The position numbers and the translations under genes were made by a program. Positions 16,487 to 24,978 of a stretch of 64,000 nucleotides of DNA are shown one piece after another (positions within the stretch are counted from its first letter, which is position 1; each line of letters starts with the position of its first letter). The stretch comes from CAYSYM01 sp964435115. Lineage in GTDB: Bacteria > Chloroflexota > UBA6077 > CF-72. The notes beneath the pieces are model-generated. The model saw nothing but the letters and a program-made list of their open reading frames with translations. It was not told where the DNA came from and did not search any database. The stretch lies in NCBI GenBank assembly GCA_964435115.1, contig CAYSYM010000005.1:1-64000 (forward strand), read 5' to 3'.

Positions 16487-16785
16487 GGGGTCTGCTGGCC
16501 GGACCGCTTCGCTCACCGCCGTGCAGGGACCCCGCAGGCGCCAGCTCGCCCGTCGCCTGTAGCGGCGCGAGGCGCTCCGCGGAGTCCGTCCTATGGCACC
16601 CGCGAGGGCCCGGCAAGGCACTCACGAACAGGGGAGGATGAATCGGTTACCGAACGCCACGTCCCGAGGTCCGAGGTAGTCAGCCGATTCGCGTGGTCGG
16701 CGACGAGTAGCTCTGAGAGCCTCGATGGTTCGCCCGCCAACGCCGCCGGACTGTTGAGTGTATCCAGATTGAGGGGGAACCCCGA

Positions 16786-17967
16786 ATGACGTTTGCGAAG
16801 CTGGGTGCGCGTCTTGCCGCCGGGAGCGCGGCGCTCGCCCTTCTCGCTGCCGCCTGCGCCCCGGCAGCCCAACCATCGCCCACGGCCACGACCGCGCCGG
16901 CGAAGCCCGCCGCGCCGACGGCGGCCCCGGCGGCGTCGCCGAAGCCGGCGGCCGCCGCGAGCCCGGCGGCGTCGCCCAAGCCGGCGGCGGCAGCGAGCCC
17001 GAGCCCGGCCGCGGCGGCCAAGCCCGGGGCCGGTGAACTGGGCCAGGTGCCGCGGGCGCCGTCGGCCGCCAACATCCGGGGCGAGCCGCCCGCGCAGCCG
17101 ATGGAGTTCGTCATCAGCACGAGCCCCGGCGGTGGCTCCGACATCTACGCCCGCTTCATGATCGGGATCATCCAGAAGTACAACCTCTCACCCCAGCCGG
17201 TGCTCCCGATCAACAAGGACGGCGGCGCGGGCGCCGTGGCCATGCAGTACCTGGACGGCAAGAAGGGCCAGCCCGGGGAGTTCATGATCACGCTCAATAG
17301 CTACCTCACCACCCCCATGCTGCAGAAGCTGCCCTTCAAGTCAGACAGCTTCACCGGCGTCGCCCTGATGGGGCTGGATTCGTTCTTCCTGTGGGTGCCG
17401 GCCGACAGCCCGTTCAAGACGTTCAACGACTTCCTGACGGCCGCCCGCAACGAGTCGCTCACCGTCGGCGGGACCGGCTCGAAGCAGGAGGACGAGATCC
17501 TCTTCAAGTCGATCGAGATGCGGGCGCAGACGAAGCCGTTCAAGTACGTGCCGTTCAGCGGCGGTGGCGCCGTCGCGACGGCCCTGGCAGGAGGCCAGGT
17601 GCAGGCGACGGTCAACAATCCGAGCGAGGCTCTGCCCTTCTACCCGGACAAGGCCCGACCGCTGGCCGCCTTCCTCGACGAGCGCTCGCCCGCCTTTAAG
17701 GACCTGCCGACTGCCAAGGAGCTCGGGCTGAACCTCACCTACTTCAACATGCGCGGCATCGTCGCCGCGCCCGGGATCTCCGCCGGCCACCGCGAGTGGC
17801 TGACCGGTCTCATGCGTGAGGTCTACGTCAGCCCGGACTGGCAGGAGTTCCTCCAGAAGAACGCGCTCGACGCGCAGTTCCTGAGCGGCGCCGACTTCGA
17901 GAAGTTCCTGGTCGACTTCGAGAAGCTCAACCGCGACGTGATGACGGAGGCCGGGTGGCTGCAGTGA
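16786..17967 (+). CDS. tctC: Tripartite tricarboxylate transporter substrate-binding lipoprotein (TctC)
   Basis: A 393-residue extracytoplasmic solute receptor. A signal peptide ends in the lipobox LAAAC (Cys24), followed by about 60 residues of Ala/Pro/Lys linker in which AASPKPAAAASP is repeated twice in tandem (residues 49-72). The binding domain shows STSPGGGSDIYARFM (about 110-124) and DGGAGAVAMQYL, typical of TctC/BugD-type receptors that bind carboxylates. It is lipid-anchored outside the cytoplasmic membrane. First gene of a tctC-tctB-tctA operon, with GAGGGGG before the ATG. Substrate is probably a di- or tricarboxylate but is not determinable. Confidence 0.93.
   Translation: MTFAKLGARLAAGSAALALLAAACAPAAQPSPTATTAPAKPAAPTAAPAASPKPAAAASPAASPKPAAAASPSPAAAAKPGAGELGQVPRAPSAANIRGEPPAQPMEFVISTSPGGGSDIYARFMIGIIQKYNLSPQPVLPINKDGGAGAVAMQYLDGKKGQPGEFMITLNSYLTTPMLQKLPFKSDSFTGVALMGLDSFFLWVPADSPFKTFNDFLTAARNESLTVGGTGSKQEDEILFKSIEMRAQTKPFKYVPFSGGGAVATALAGGQVQATVNNPSEALPFYPDKARPLAAFLDERSPAFKDLPTAKELGLNLTYFNMRGIVAAPGISAGHREWLTGLMREVYVSPDWQEFLQKNALDAQFLSGADFEKFLVDFEKLNRDVMTEAGWLQ
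16930..17001 (+). repeat. Two 36-bp tandem repeats in tctC linker
   Basis: Two consecutive 36-bp units encode AASPKPAAAASP twice. They differ at a few silent positions, so the duplication is not brand-new or is kept by codon drift. It lengthens the flexible tether of the lipoprotein. Confidence 0.65.
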
Positions 17968-18473
17968 CCGATCCCAGCCCGGACCCGGTGGTCGTCGGTG
18001 GGACGCGGCGCGGCTGGGAGATCGGCGCCGCCGCTGCCCTCCTGGCCCTCGCCCTCGTCGTCATCATGGAAAGCCTCCGGATCGGGGCCGGCTACACCTT
18101 CGCCGGCCCCGCCACCGGGTTCTTCCCGTTCGTGGTCGCTGTGCCGCTGGTGGTGACCGCGGGCACCGCCCTCTGGCAGGCCCTGCATCTCCGCAGCCAG
18201 AAGCCGATCTTCGACTCCGCGGACGACGTCGTCGAGTTCGTGAAGGTCGGCGTGCCACTCGCGGTGGCGGTCATCTCGATCGCCTGGCTCGGCTTCTACC
18301 TGGCCACGGCGGCCTACATCGGGTTCTTCACCGCCTGGTACGGGCGCTACCGCTGGTGGGCGGTGCTGCTGGCCGCGCTCCTCTCGCCGGTCGCCTTCTA
18401 CGTCGTCTTCGAGCGGATGTTCTCGATCTCGCTGCCGAAGAGCCTCTTCTACAGCCCTGCCATCCCCTTCTGA
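17955..18473 (+). CDS. tctB: Tripartite tricarboxylate transporter small membrane subunit (TctB)
   Basis: About 170 residues with four hydrophobic helices (AAAALLALALVVIMESLRIG, GFFPFVVAVPLVVTAGTALW, VPLAVAVISIAWLGFYLATA, and a last helix around VLLAALLSPVAFYVVFERMF). This is the standard small four-helix TctB partner of TctA. Two starts are possible: GTG 17955, or GTG 17964, which overlaps the tctC stop as GTGA and favours translational coupling. Middle gene of the operon. Confidence 0.88.
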   Translation: MAAVTDPSPDPVVVGGTRRGWEIGAAAALLALALVVIMESLRIGAGYTFAGPATGFFPFVVAVPLVVTAGTALWQALHLRSQKPIFDSADDVVEFVKVGVPLAVAVISIAWLGFYLATAAYIGFFTAWYGRYRWWAVLLAALLSPVAFYVVFERMFSISLPKSLFYSPAIPF

Positions 18474-18492
18474 CTGAGACGGAGCGCTAGCC

Positions 18493-20019
18493 GTGGACGC
18501 ACTCGGCGGTCTGGCCCTGGGCTTCAACCAGGTCCTGCAGCCTTTCAACCTGTTGATGATTTTCGTGGGGGTGGCGCTGGGCCTCGTCATCGGCGTGCTG
18601 CCCGGCCTGGGCGGGACCAGCGGCGTGGCGATCCTGCTGCCCGTCACGGTACTGATCGCCCCGAACGCGGCGATCATGCTCCTGGCCGGGATCTACTGGG
18701 GCGCCCTGTTTGGCGGGGTCGTCACGTCCATCCTCTTCAACATCCCCGGCGAGCCGTGGTCGGTGGCCGTGATGTTCGACGGCCACCCGCTGGCGAAGAT
18801 GGGCAAGGCCGGCCTCGCCCTGACGGCGGCCTTCCTGGCCTCCTTCCTCTCGTCGATGGTGGCGAACGTCCTGTTCACTTTCTTCGCCATCCCGCTGGCG
18901 GAGTTCGCGCTCAAGTTTGGCCCGCCCGAGCTCTTCGCCGTGCTCCTCCTCTCGTTCGCGACGTTCGTCGGGCTGGGCGGTGGCTCCCCGATCAAGACCA
19001 TCAGCATGGTGAGCCTGGGCTTCCTGCTCGCCGCGGTCGGCCTGGACATCGTCACCGGCCAGCCGCGCCTGACGTTCGGCGTCATCGACCTGCAGCGCGG
19101 GATCGACTTCGTCCCGGTGGCGATCGGCCTCTTCGGCATCGGCGAGCTCCTGGGCGCGGGCAGCGAGGCGAAGCAGAAGCACGAGTCGGTGGCGTACCGG
19201 ATGGGGCTGGCCGACCTGAAAGAGGCGCTCCTGGTGCACTGGCGGCACGCCCGGCTGCTGATCGTCAACACGCTCGTCGGCTTCTGGGTAGGCGTCATGC
19301 CCGGGACCGGGGCCACGCCGGCCTCGTTCATCGGCTACGGCATCGCCCAGCGCTACTCGAAGCACTCGGACCGCTTCGGCAAGGGCGAGATCACCGGGGT
19401 GGTCGCCCCGCAGGTGGCGGCCAATGCCGCCGGCATCGGCTCCATCCTGCCGATGATCACCCTCGGCGTGCCCGGCTCGCCGACGGCGGCCGTCATCCTG
19501 GCCGGTCTCTTCATCTGGGGTCTGAACCCGGGCCCCACGCTCTTCATCCAGAAGCCGGACTTCGTGTGGGGCTTGATCGCCAGCCTCTACGTCGCCCACT
19601 CGCTGGCCTTCCTGCTCACCATGTTCGCCGTCCCGCTCCTGGCGGCGATCATGCGCGCGCCGTTCGCCCTCCTGACGCCGCTCATCGTCCTGATCAGCGT
19701 CGTCGGCGCCTACGTGATCAACAACTCGATGCTCGACGTCGTGATCATGCTGGTTTCGGGCGTGGTCGGCTTCTTCCTGGTGCGGCTCAAGTACCCCCTG
19801 GCGCCCCTGGTGGTCGCCCTGGTGCTGGGCGGGCCGACCGAGAACGCGATGCGGCAGACGCTGATCATGAGCGATGGCTCGCCGCTCATCCTCTTCGAGC
19901 GGCCGATCGCCGCCGGCCTGACCCTGCTCGCCCTGGCGCTCTTCCTGCTGCCGGCCCTCGGACCGCTGTTGCGGCGGGTGCGGGGCCGGACCGCCCGCGT
20001 CGAGCCGGCCATCACCTGA
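18493..20019 (+). CDS. tctA: Tripartite tricarboxylate transporter large permease (TctA)
   Basis: A 508-residue permease with about twelve helices. Family motifs are clear: GVLPGLGGTSGVAILLPVT (about 36-54), SILFNIPGEPWS, and VGVMPGTGATPASFIGYG (about 263-280) in the second half; these paired Gly/Pro-rich hairpins form the transport site. Uses an ion gradient to import the ligand delivered by TctC. Start GTG 18493. The last 8 bp overlap the end of the convergent terC copy 2. Confidence 0.94.
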   Translation: MDALGGLALGFNQVLQPFNLLMIFVGVALGLVIGVLPGLGGTSGVAILLPVTVLIAPNAAIMLLAGIYWGALFGGVVTSILFNIPGEPWSVAVMFDGHPLAKMGKAGLALTAAFLASFLSSMVANVLFTFFAIPLAEFALKFGPPELFAVLLLSFATFVGLGGGSPIKTISMVSLGFLLAAVGLDIVTGQPRLTFGVIDLQRGIDFVPVAIGLFGIGELLGAGSEAKQKHESVAYRMGLADLKEALLVHWRHARLLIVNTLVGFWVGVMPGTGATPASFIGYGIAQRYSKHSDRFGKGEITGVVAPQVAANAAGIGSILPMITLGVPGSPTAAVILAGLFIWGLNPGPTLFIQKPDFVWGLIASLYVAHSLAFLLTMFAVPLLAAIMRAPFALLTPLIVLISVVGAYVINNSMLDVVIMLVSGVVGFFLVRLKYPLAPLVVALVLGGPTENAMRQTLIMSDGSPLILFERPIAAGLTLLALALFLLPALGPLLRRVRGRTARVEPAIT

Positions 20020-20806
20020 GAGCGCGCCAGCGCTGCGGGTTTCCTCTCTCCGCTGGCTCGGGCGTCTGGGGCAGACGAGCCTCGGCGGTACTCTCACGCC
20101 CGGTTCGCTCCGCGGCGCGAGCGGCCTGCCGGCGGGCGCGGCGGCGGGCCGGGCGGTGGCGGTGGACGTAGTGGGCGAGGGCGAGCGTCGCCAGCATCAC
20201 CAGCAGCCCGACCGCGGTGGTCAGCCCCTCCGGCACGACCTCGGTGCGCTTGATGACGTTGTCGCCCAGGAACATCTCGGCGCCGGTCCAGGCGATGACG
20301 CCGGCGCCCACGTAGGCCAGCCACCAGAGGCGGTTGATGAGCGCCGCGAAGAGGCTCCCGCCAATGAGGAGGATGGCCATGCTGAGGATGAGGCCGAACA
20401 GGAGGAGGCCGACGTCGCCGCGCGAGGCGCCCGCCACGCCGAGGATGTTGTCCAGGCTCATGATGAAGTCGGCCAGGAGGATGGTGAAGATGGCGGCGCG
20501 CATGGTGGCGGCCACCCTGACGCCCTCGGCGCTCTCCTCCTCTGCCTTGAGGAGCTTGAAGGCGATCCACAGGAGGAGGAGGCCGCCGACCGCCTTGAGG
20601 GCGGGGAGGGTGAGGAGGAGGGCGGCGACGGCGGTGAGGGAGATGCGCAGGGCGATGGCGGCGCCGCCGCCGAAGAGGATGGCGAGCCGGCGCTGCCGGG
20701 GGGGCAGGCGGTGGGCGGCCATGCCGATGACCACGGCGTTGTCGCCGCTGAGCACCAGGTCGATGACGACGATGCTCAGGATCGCGGACAGGCGTTCGAG
20801 CTCCAT
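20012..20806 (-). CDS. TerC/YjbE-family membrane protein, copy 2
   Basis: A 264-residue TerC whose first 233 residues match copy 1 (gene ending at 14829) exactly; the C-terminal 31 residues differ (starting RTGRESTAEARLPQ). Same paired motifs DLVLSGDNAVV and DFIMSLDNIL. It overlaps the tctA stop by 8 bp on the opposite strand. Because the shared block stops 9 bp before the start codon, the two copies have different promoters and could respond to different signals. Confidence 0.88.
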   Translation of the reverse strand: MELERLSAILSIVVIDLVLSGDNAVVIGMAAHRLPPRQRRLAILFGGGAAIALRISLTAVAALLLTLPALKAVGGLLLLWIAFKLLKAEEESAEGVRVAATMRAAIFTILLADFIMSLDNILGVAGASRGDVGLLLFGLILSMAILLIGGSLFAALINRLWWLAYVGAGVIAWTGAEMFLGDNVIKRTEVVPEGLTTAVGLLVMLATLALAHYVHRHRPARRRARRQAARAAERTGRESTAEARLPQTPEPAERGNPQRWRALR

Positions 20807-20815
20807 GCGGGCGGG
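20107..20815 (-). repeat. 709-bp perfect direct repeat, copy B (terC)
   Basis: Second copy of the block at 14951-15659, in the same orientation. Together they bracket about 4.4 kb holding tctCBA. No target-site duplication, terminal inverted repeats or transposase gene was seen at the borders. Confidence 0.85.
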
Positions 20816-20939
20816 GTGTCCTCAGGCGGGGCCGCGTTCAGGTGGGACCGGCGCTCCCCATTGGGCCCTGACGAGACCCTGCAACGCGAACCCCTGCGGA
20901 GCGGTGCTCACTCCAGGTGCCTGGAAGGCCTGGGCGCCG

Positions 20940-21506
20940 TTACAGGTGCGCCCGACTGCGTCCATCACGCCTGGTGCCATGCTTGCCGGGCCGCGCTCTG
21001 GACGGCGGGCACCCCGCGCTGGGGCCACGGAGGAGGCGAGCAAGACGCACCTCCAGATAGGCAAACCCGGCCCCGAAGGCCGAGCCGATGAAGGCCTGAT
21101 AGGCGAGGAAGCTCACGAGGGAGACTGGATCGGCCAGGTATCGCGCGGCGATTCCGACGATGGCGAAGTACCACAGGATGGCGAACGGGTAGGCAATGAC
21201 CCAATACAGGACCACCTTGGCGGCCAGACTGCCGCGCAATTGGCTCGGCCGCTCAGACCGCCAGAGAGCGGGGAACCGGCGCCGCAGGAGGTCGAGGAGC
21301 AGCCCGCCCGTGCCGAACGGGAGTGCCGACCCGAAGAAGCGCGCCGGGTCAATCGCGCTCTGTGAGCTCAGCGCGCCGGCGCTGAGGAGGGCGCCGAGGG
21401 CCACGCCGCAGCAAACCCCCGTCAGGGTGCCTGAGTAGCGCAGCACCTGCCCGCGAAGATCGGCGCGCGTGCCTCCGACCGGGGCCTTCCTAACGGCTAT
21501 CAGCAT
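20940..21506 (-). CDS. Hypothetical membrane protein
   Basis: A 188-residue protein with about four hydrophobic segments (TGVCCGVALGALLSAGALS, FFGSALPFGTGGLLLDLL, VVLYWVIAYPFAILWYFAIV, and LVSFLAYQAFIGSAFGAGFA) and a basic, Ser/Arg-rich C-terminal tail. No family recognised. It is downstream of the Nramp-like gene in the same direction but separated by a strong hairpin, so it is probably transcribed separately. Confidence 0.55.
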   Translation of the reverse strand: MLIAVRKAPVGGTRADLRGQVLRYSGTLTGVCCGVALGALLSAGALSSQSAIDPARFFGSALPFGTGGLLLDLLRRRFPALWRSERPSQLRGSLAAKVVLYWVIAYPFAILWYFAIVGIAARYLADPVSLVSFLAYQAFIGSAFGAGFAYLEVRLARLLRGPSAGCPPSRARPGKHGTRRDGRSRAHL

Positions 21507-21557
21507 CCGCGCGGCGGGTGCCTCCAGGAAGGGTCAGCCTTCAGCGATCGCCAGAGA

Positions 21558-21586
21558 CGGGCCAGGATTCGGGGGATCCTGGCCCG
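21558..21586 (-). terminator. Hairpin downstream of Nramp-like gene
   Basis: An 11-bp perfect stem, CGGGCCAGGAT paired with ATCCTGGCCCG, with a seven-base G-rich loop, about 150 nt after the Nramp-like stop. No U-tract. Confidence 0.45.
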
Positions 21587-21734
21587 CCAGGTGTGGGTTG
21601 CCTCGGGGTAACGGTGGAGAGCATCGGACCACCTACCCTCGTGTCGTTGCGTAGGCTGGGAGCCGACGTCAGGCACGGAGTGACGCAGATGCGGCCCAGG
21701 TGTTACGCGCACAGGAAGGGCCGGTGCGAAGCGC

Positions 21735-23261
21735 TCAGACGTCGGGCACGGCGCCCAGCACGAACACCGAGTAGAACAGGCCCCCCAGGTAGAAGACCGC
21801 TCCCGCCGCGAGGACCACGTTGGTCAGGAGGTTGGGGCGGATCTTCTTGGGCAGGACGAAGTTATTGACCGCTAGTAACAGGAGGGAGTACGAGCCCATC
21901 ACCAGCGACGACAGGAACGCCAGCATGTCGAGGAGGAAGCCCGGGCCCGCGGCGGATCCCAGTAGCACCATGATGATGCCGACGACGACGACGAAGTAGA
22001 GGAATGCGTAGTACCACTTGCTCATGTGCCAGCGGCGTGCTCCGGGTGCGAAGTACCAGGTCATGTCTGCCTGGCCACGCGCGAACGCATCGAAGATCCC
22101 GAAGCTCATCTTGAAGCCCACGACGCCGATGAACAGGTAAAACAGGGCACTGGCCGCCGCGCCGCCCGCCCTACCGAACGCGCCCGCCATAGCCGCCAGC
22201 GCAGCTGTCTGGCTGCCCTCGCCGATCGCCGCCCTCGCTGACGGGTCGATGTTCGCGGCCGCCATCGCCAGCACCGTGTAGATGATCGTCGTGAGCATGG
22301 TGATGCCCCAGAAGAGCACCAGGGCATCGAATAGGTTCCACTGCCGCCACCGCCGCCACGTCGCCATCTCCAGCGGGTTGTCTGTGTCGAACGTGTGGCC
22401 GCGGTCGGGCATCGATTCTTCTTCGCCCGTGAGCCAGCTCGTGATGCGACCGGCGTACTTCCCCATCCCCGCGCCCTTGTCGCGCAGGTAGAGCGTGTAC
22501 CACATCTGCTGCATCCCGGACGGGCCGGCGAACGCGATGGAGGCGACGATGAGCGGGAACCAGCGCTCACTCAGGAGCGTGCCGGGGTTCGTGGCCCAGG
22601 TGGACATGCCGACGAGTCCGGTGAAGGTGTCTACCAGGTCGCGGAAGCTCCCGACGAAGGCGGCGATGCCCGCAGCGCCGATTACCATGATGCTGATCAG
22701 CACTCCGAGTACCGTCTCCACCACGGAGTAGACCACCGGGGCGAAGGTGAGCACCACGCCGATCAGCACAATGCCGCCGATGGCGAGCGCTTGCCACGGG
22801 ATGCCAGTGAAGGCGGACCATGACTGCGCCCCCAGGGAGATGTGGCCGGGCCAGATGTAGACCAGCATGGCGACGACCCAGAAGTACCACATGATCGCGG
22901 GGTGGATCCGCGCCGCGCCGAAGAAGATGCTCTCCCCGGTGGCGAGCGCGTAACGGCCCATCTCCAGCATCACGAAGAGCTGGATGGTGACACCGATGAG
23001 GAACAGGATCCGCACGTTTGGGCCGAAGACCAGCACCAGGCGCGGCCACATGTAGCTCTCGCCCAGCCCGACGCCCAGGGCGGTCAATACCAGCCCGGGG
23101 CCAAGGATATGGACAGGGTTCCAGGCTTCAGGGAGCGAGCGGATCGGTAAGGACGCGCCCCTCCCCAGAGGAATGGCGCGCTCCTCGGCTGAAGGCGCGC
23201 CTCCCACCTCCCGTGGCGCACCCACCGGAATCGCTGGTCCGCTCAGCGTTGCATCAGACAT
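21735..23261 (-). CDS. Nramp-family transporter of the non-canonical GPG type
   Basis: A 508-residue protein with about eleven helices. The first helix carries GPGLVLTALGVGLGE (about 54-68), a Gly-rich unwound region in the position of the Nramp DPGN metal site, and a later one has FAGPSGMQQMWYTLYLRDKG where classical Nramps have the metal-binding M-P-H. The Asp/Asn and Met/His ligands of Mn/Fe transporters are therefore not visible, as in many actinobacterial and chloroflexal relatives of unknown substrate. ATG 23261 was chosen over a GTG 84 bp upstream because a GGGGAGGGG SD is spaced 8 nt from it. An N-terminal hydrophilic tail of about 40 residues precedes helix 1. Confidence 0.8.
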   Translation of the reverse strand: MSDATLSGPAIPVGAPREVGGAPSAEERAIPLGRGASLPIRSLPEAWNPVHILGPGLVLTALGVGLGESYMWPRLVLVFGPNVRILFLIGVTIQLFVMLEMGRYALATGESIFFGAARIHPAIMWYFWVVAMLVYIWPGHISLGAQSWSAFTGIPWQALAIGGIVLIGVVLTFAPVVYSVVETVLGVLISIMVIGAAGIAAFVGSFRDLVDTFTGLVGMSTWATNPGTLLSERWFPLIVASIAFAGPSGMQQMWYTLYLRDKGAGMGKYAGRITSWLTGEEESMPDRGHTFDTDNPLEMATWRRWRQWNLFDALVLFWGITMLTTIIYTVLAMAAANIDPSARAAIGEGSQTAALAAMAGAFGRAGGAAASALFYLFIGVVGFKMSFGIFDAFARGQADMTWYFAPGARRWHMSKWYYAFLYFVVVVGIIMVLLGSAAGPGFLLDMLAFLSSLVMGSYSLLLLAVNNFVLPKKIRPNLLTNVVLAAGAVFYLGGLFYSVFVLGAVPDV

Positions 23262-23416
23262 ACGTCGACTCCCCTCCCCTTCCACCTGCTCAGGGTTCCC
23301 GCCTAATGGCTCGTGATGGACGAGGCTGGAGATGCGCCCCCGCACGGCACAGCCCCAGCCTCGTCCAAGGCAGCGCCGGGGTCGGGGGAGCTAGAGGCAT
23401 GGGCCCCGGTGCCGTC

Positions 23417-23433
23417 GAGACCGCCCCGGTCTC
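23417..23433 (-). terminator. Short hairpin between Nramp-like and DUF421 genes
   Basis: GAGACCG and CGGTCTC pair around CCC. It lies after the DUF421 gene in its direction of transcription. A further inverted repeat TCACCTG/CAGGTGA (23457-23483) follows and might be an operator for the Nramp-like gene. Confidence 0.3.
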
Positions 23434-23525
23434 ACGAGGCCGGTCGATCCGCATTGTCACCTGATGTCCAGATGGGCAGGTGAAAGCGGCCTTAAGGACA
23501 CCTGAAGGGGGCCTGAACGCCGCAC

Positions 23526-24107
23526 TCACGGGCTCCGGCCGGCGAGCTCCGCCAGGAGATGCTCGATGCGCGCCAGCCGGCGGTCGATGGCGGTGGCGCT
23601 GGCTTCCACCGGTGTGGGCCGTCGGCCGAGGACGGTAATGGTGCCGCCCGTCTCCAGGATGACCTCCTCGCACTCCTCGATGGACGCCACCCCCTGGCGG
23701 TGGACGGCCGCGCGCAGCTCGTCTTCGGTGATCAGCTCCCGCTCGAGGTTCCGGCGCAGGATGCGTCCATCCCGCACCAGGACGATCGGCTCGCCCTCGA
23801 TCCGCCGGTCCACTGCGGGATGGCGGTACAGGAACCGGACGACGGCGAGGTTGGCGAGCACGAGCGTCGTGCCCCCGACGATGCCGCCGAGGAGCGAGTT
23901 GTCGTTGCCGATGATGGCGTTCTGGACGGTGTTGGAGAGGGTGAACAGCACCACGAAGTCGAAGGCGTTCATCTGAGCCAGCTCACGGCGGCCGCCCACG
24001 CGGAGGATACCCACGAGGAACACGTAGATCACGAGCGGACGGATGATCTTCTCGACGAGGCTCACGCCAGGCACCAGCAAGTCGGTTAGCAGGTCTGTGG
24101 AGTTCAT
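23526..24107 (-). CDS. DUF421 (YetF/YcaP-like) membrane protein
   Basis: A 193-residue protein: three N-terminal membrane helices (PLVIYVFLVGILRVGG, then AFDFVVLFTLSNTVQNAIIG and GGIVGGTTLVLANLAVVRFL), then a small alpha/beta cytosolic domain with EGEPIVLVRDGRILRRNLER (about 105-124) and a short C-terminal region. This matches the YetF/YcaP architecture exactly; function is unknown, though in spore formers it is linked to germination and membrane stress. It is divergent from the response-regulator gene with a 128-bp shared promoter region. Confidence 0.85.
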   Translation of the reverse strand: MNSTDLLTDLLVPGVSLVEKIIRPLVIYVFLVGILRVGGRRELAQMNAFDFVVLFTLSNTVQNAIIGNDNSLLGGIVGGTTLVLANLAVVRFLYRHPAVDRRIEGEPIVLVRDGRILRRNLERELITEDELRAAVHRQGVASIEECEEVILETGGTITVLGRRPTPVEASATAIDRRLARIEHLLAELAGRSP

Positions 24108-24235
24108 GCTGCCAGGATGCCGCCTTCTCGCCCGGAACGGAACACACCGCCGGGGGAAGCGCGGGCGTCAGCGGGAGGTGCTCGAGCTCGGGCGAGCGTG
24201 CAGCGCGCTACGATGAGGTCGACTGGAGCCGGTCC

Positions 24236-24976
24236 ATGTCCGCCGCGACCATCCTGGCATCCGCCCGCATCGTGGTCATCGAGGATGACCCCCTGCAAGC
24301 TGAGGCGCTCGCGTTCATCCTGCGGCAGGAGGGGTACGCGGTCGAGGTTGCCGGGAGCGGCGCCGAGGGTCTCGTGCTCGCGCGGGGAGCCCGCCCACCA
24401 GATCTGGTCCTCCTCGACGTGGCGCTGCCTGACCTGGGCGGGATCGAGCTCGCGCGGCGCCTGCGCGCCGGCTCGAGCGTGCCCATCATCATGCTCACCG
24501 CGCGCCGCCAGGAGAGCGACAAGATCACCGGGCTGGACGCCGGCGCCGACGACTACGTGACCAAGCCATTCAGCCCGGGCGAGCTGCTGGCGAGGATTCG
24601 CGCCCAGCTTCGCCGTGGCCCACGCCCCCAAGGAGGCGGCCGCGACGACGAAGGGGTGTTCCAGGTGGGAGCACTACGGATCGACGTGGGAGCGCGGCGC
24701 ATCTCGCGCGGCGGACGCGCGATCGAGCTCTCAGCACGCGAGTTCGACATCGTACGGCTCCTCGCGGAAGCCGCCGGCCGCGTCGTCCCACGTGCCGTCG
24801 TCTTCACCAGCGTGTGGGGGACCAACTTCTTCGGCGACGAGCGGGCGCTCGACGTCTACGTCCGCATGATCCGCAAGAAGATTGAGCCCCACCCAGCCCA
24901 CCCGACGTACCTGCACACGGTCCGCGGTGTCGGCTATCGGTTGGCTGAAGAGCCAGCCAACGCCGGCGTCGCCTGA
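24236..24976 (+). CDS. OmpR/PhoB-family response regulator
   Basis: A 246-residue regulator. The receiver has the acidic pocket VIEDDPL (about 14-20), phospho-acceptor Asp61 in LVLLDVALP, Thr/Ser switch in IIMLTAR and Lys110 in VTKPFSP. The winged-helix effector domain (about 135-240) contains ELSAREFDIVRLLAEAAGRV and RMIRKKIEP...TVRGVGYRL, the recognition-helix and wing of the PhoB class, which bind 11-bp direct repeats. Two bases separate its stop from the histidine kinase ATG. TACGAT at 24209-24214 could be the -10. Confidence 0.93.
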   Translation: MSAATILASARIVVIEDDPLQAEALAFILRQEGYAVEVAGSGAEGLVLARGARPPDLVLLDVALPDLGGIELARRLRAGSSVPIIMLTARRQESDKITGLDAGADDYVTKPFSPGELLARIRAQLRRGPRPQGGGRDDEGVFQVGALRIDVGARRISRGGRAIELSAREFDIVRLLAEAAGRVVPRAVVFTSVWGTNFFGDERALDVYVRMIRKKIEPHPAHPTYLHTVRGVGYRLAEEPANAGVA

Positions 24977-24978
24977 GC

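Noticed and set aside
16638..16679. 13-codon leader peptide in the tctC leader
   Set aside because: Its SD is directly adjacent to the ATG and it has no codon run suggesting attenuation.
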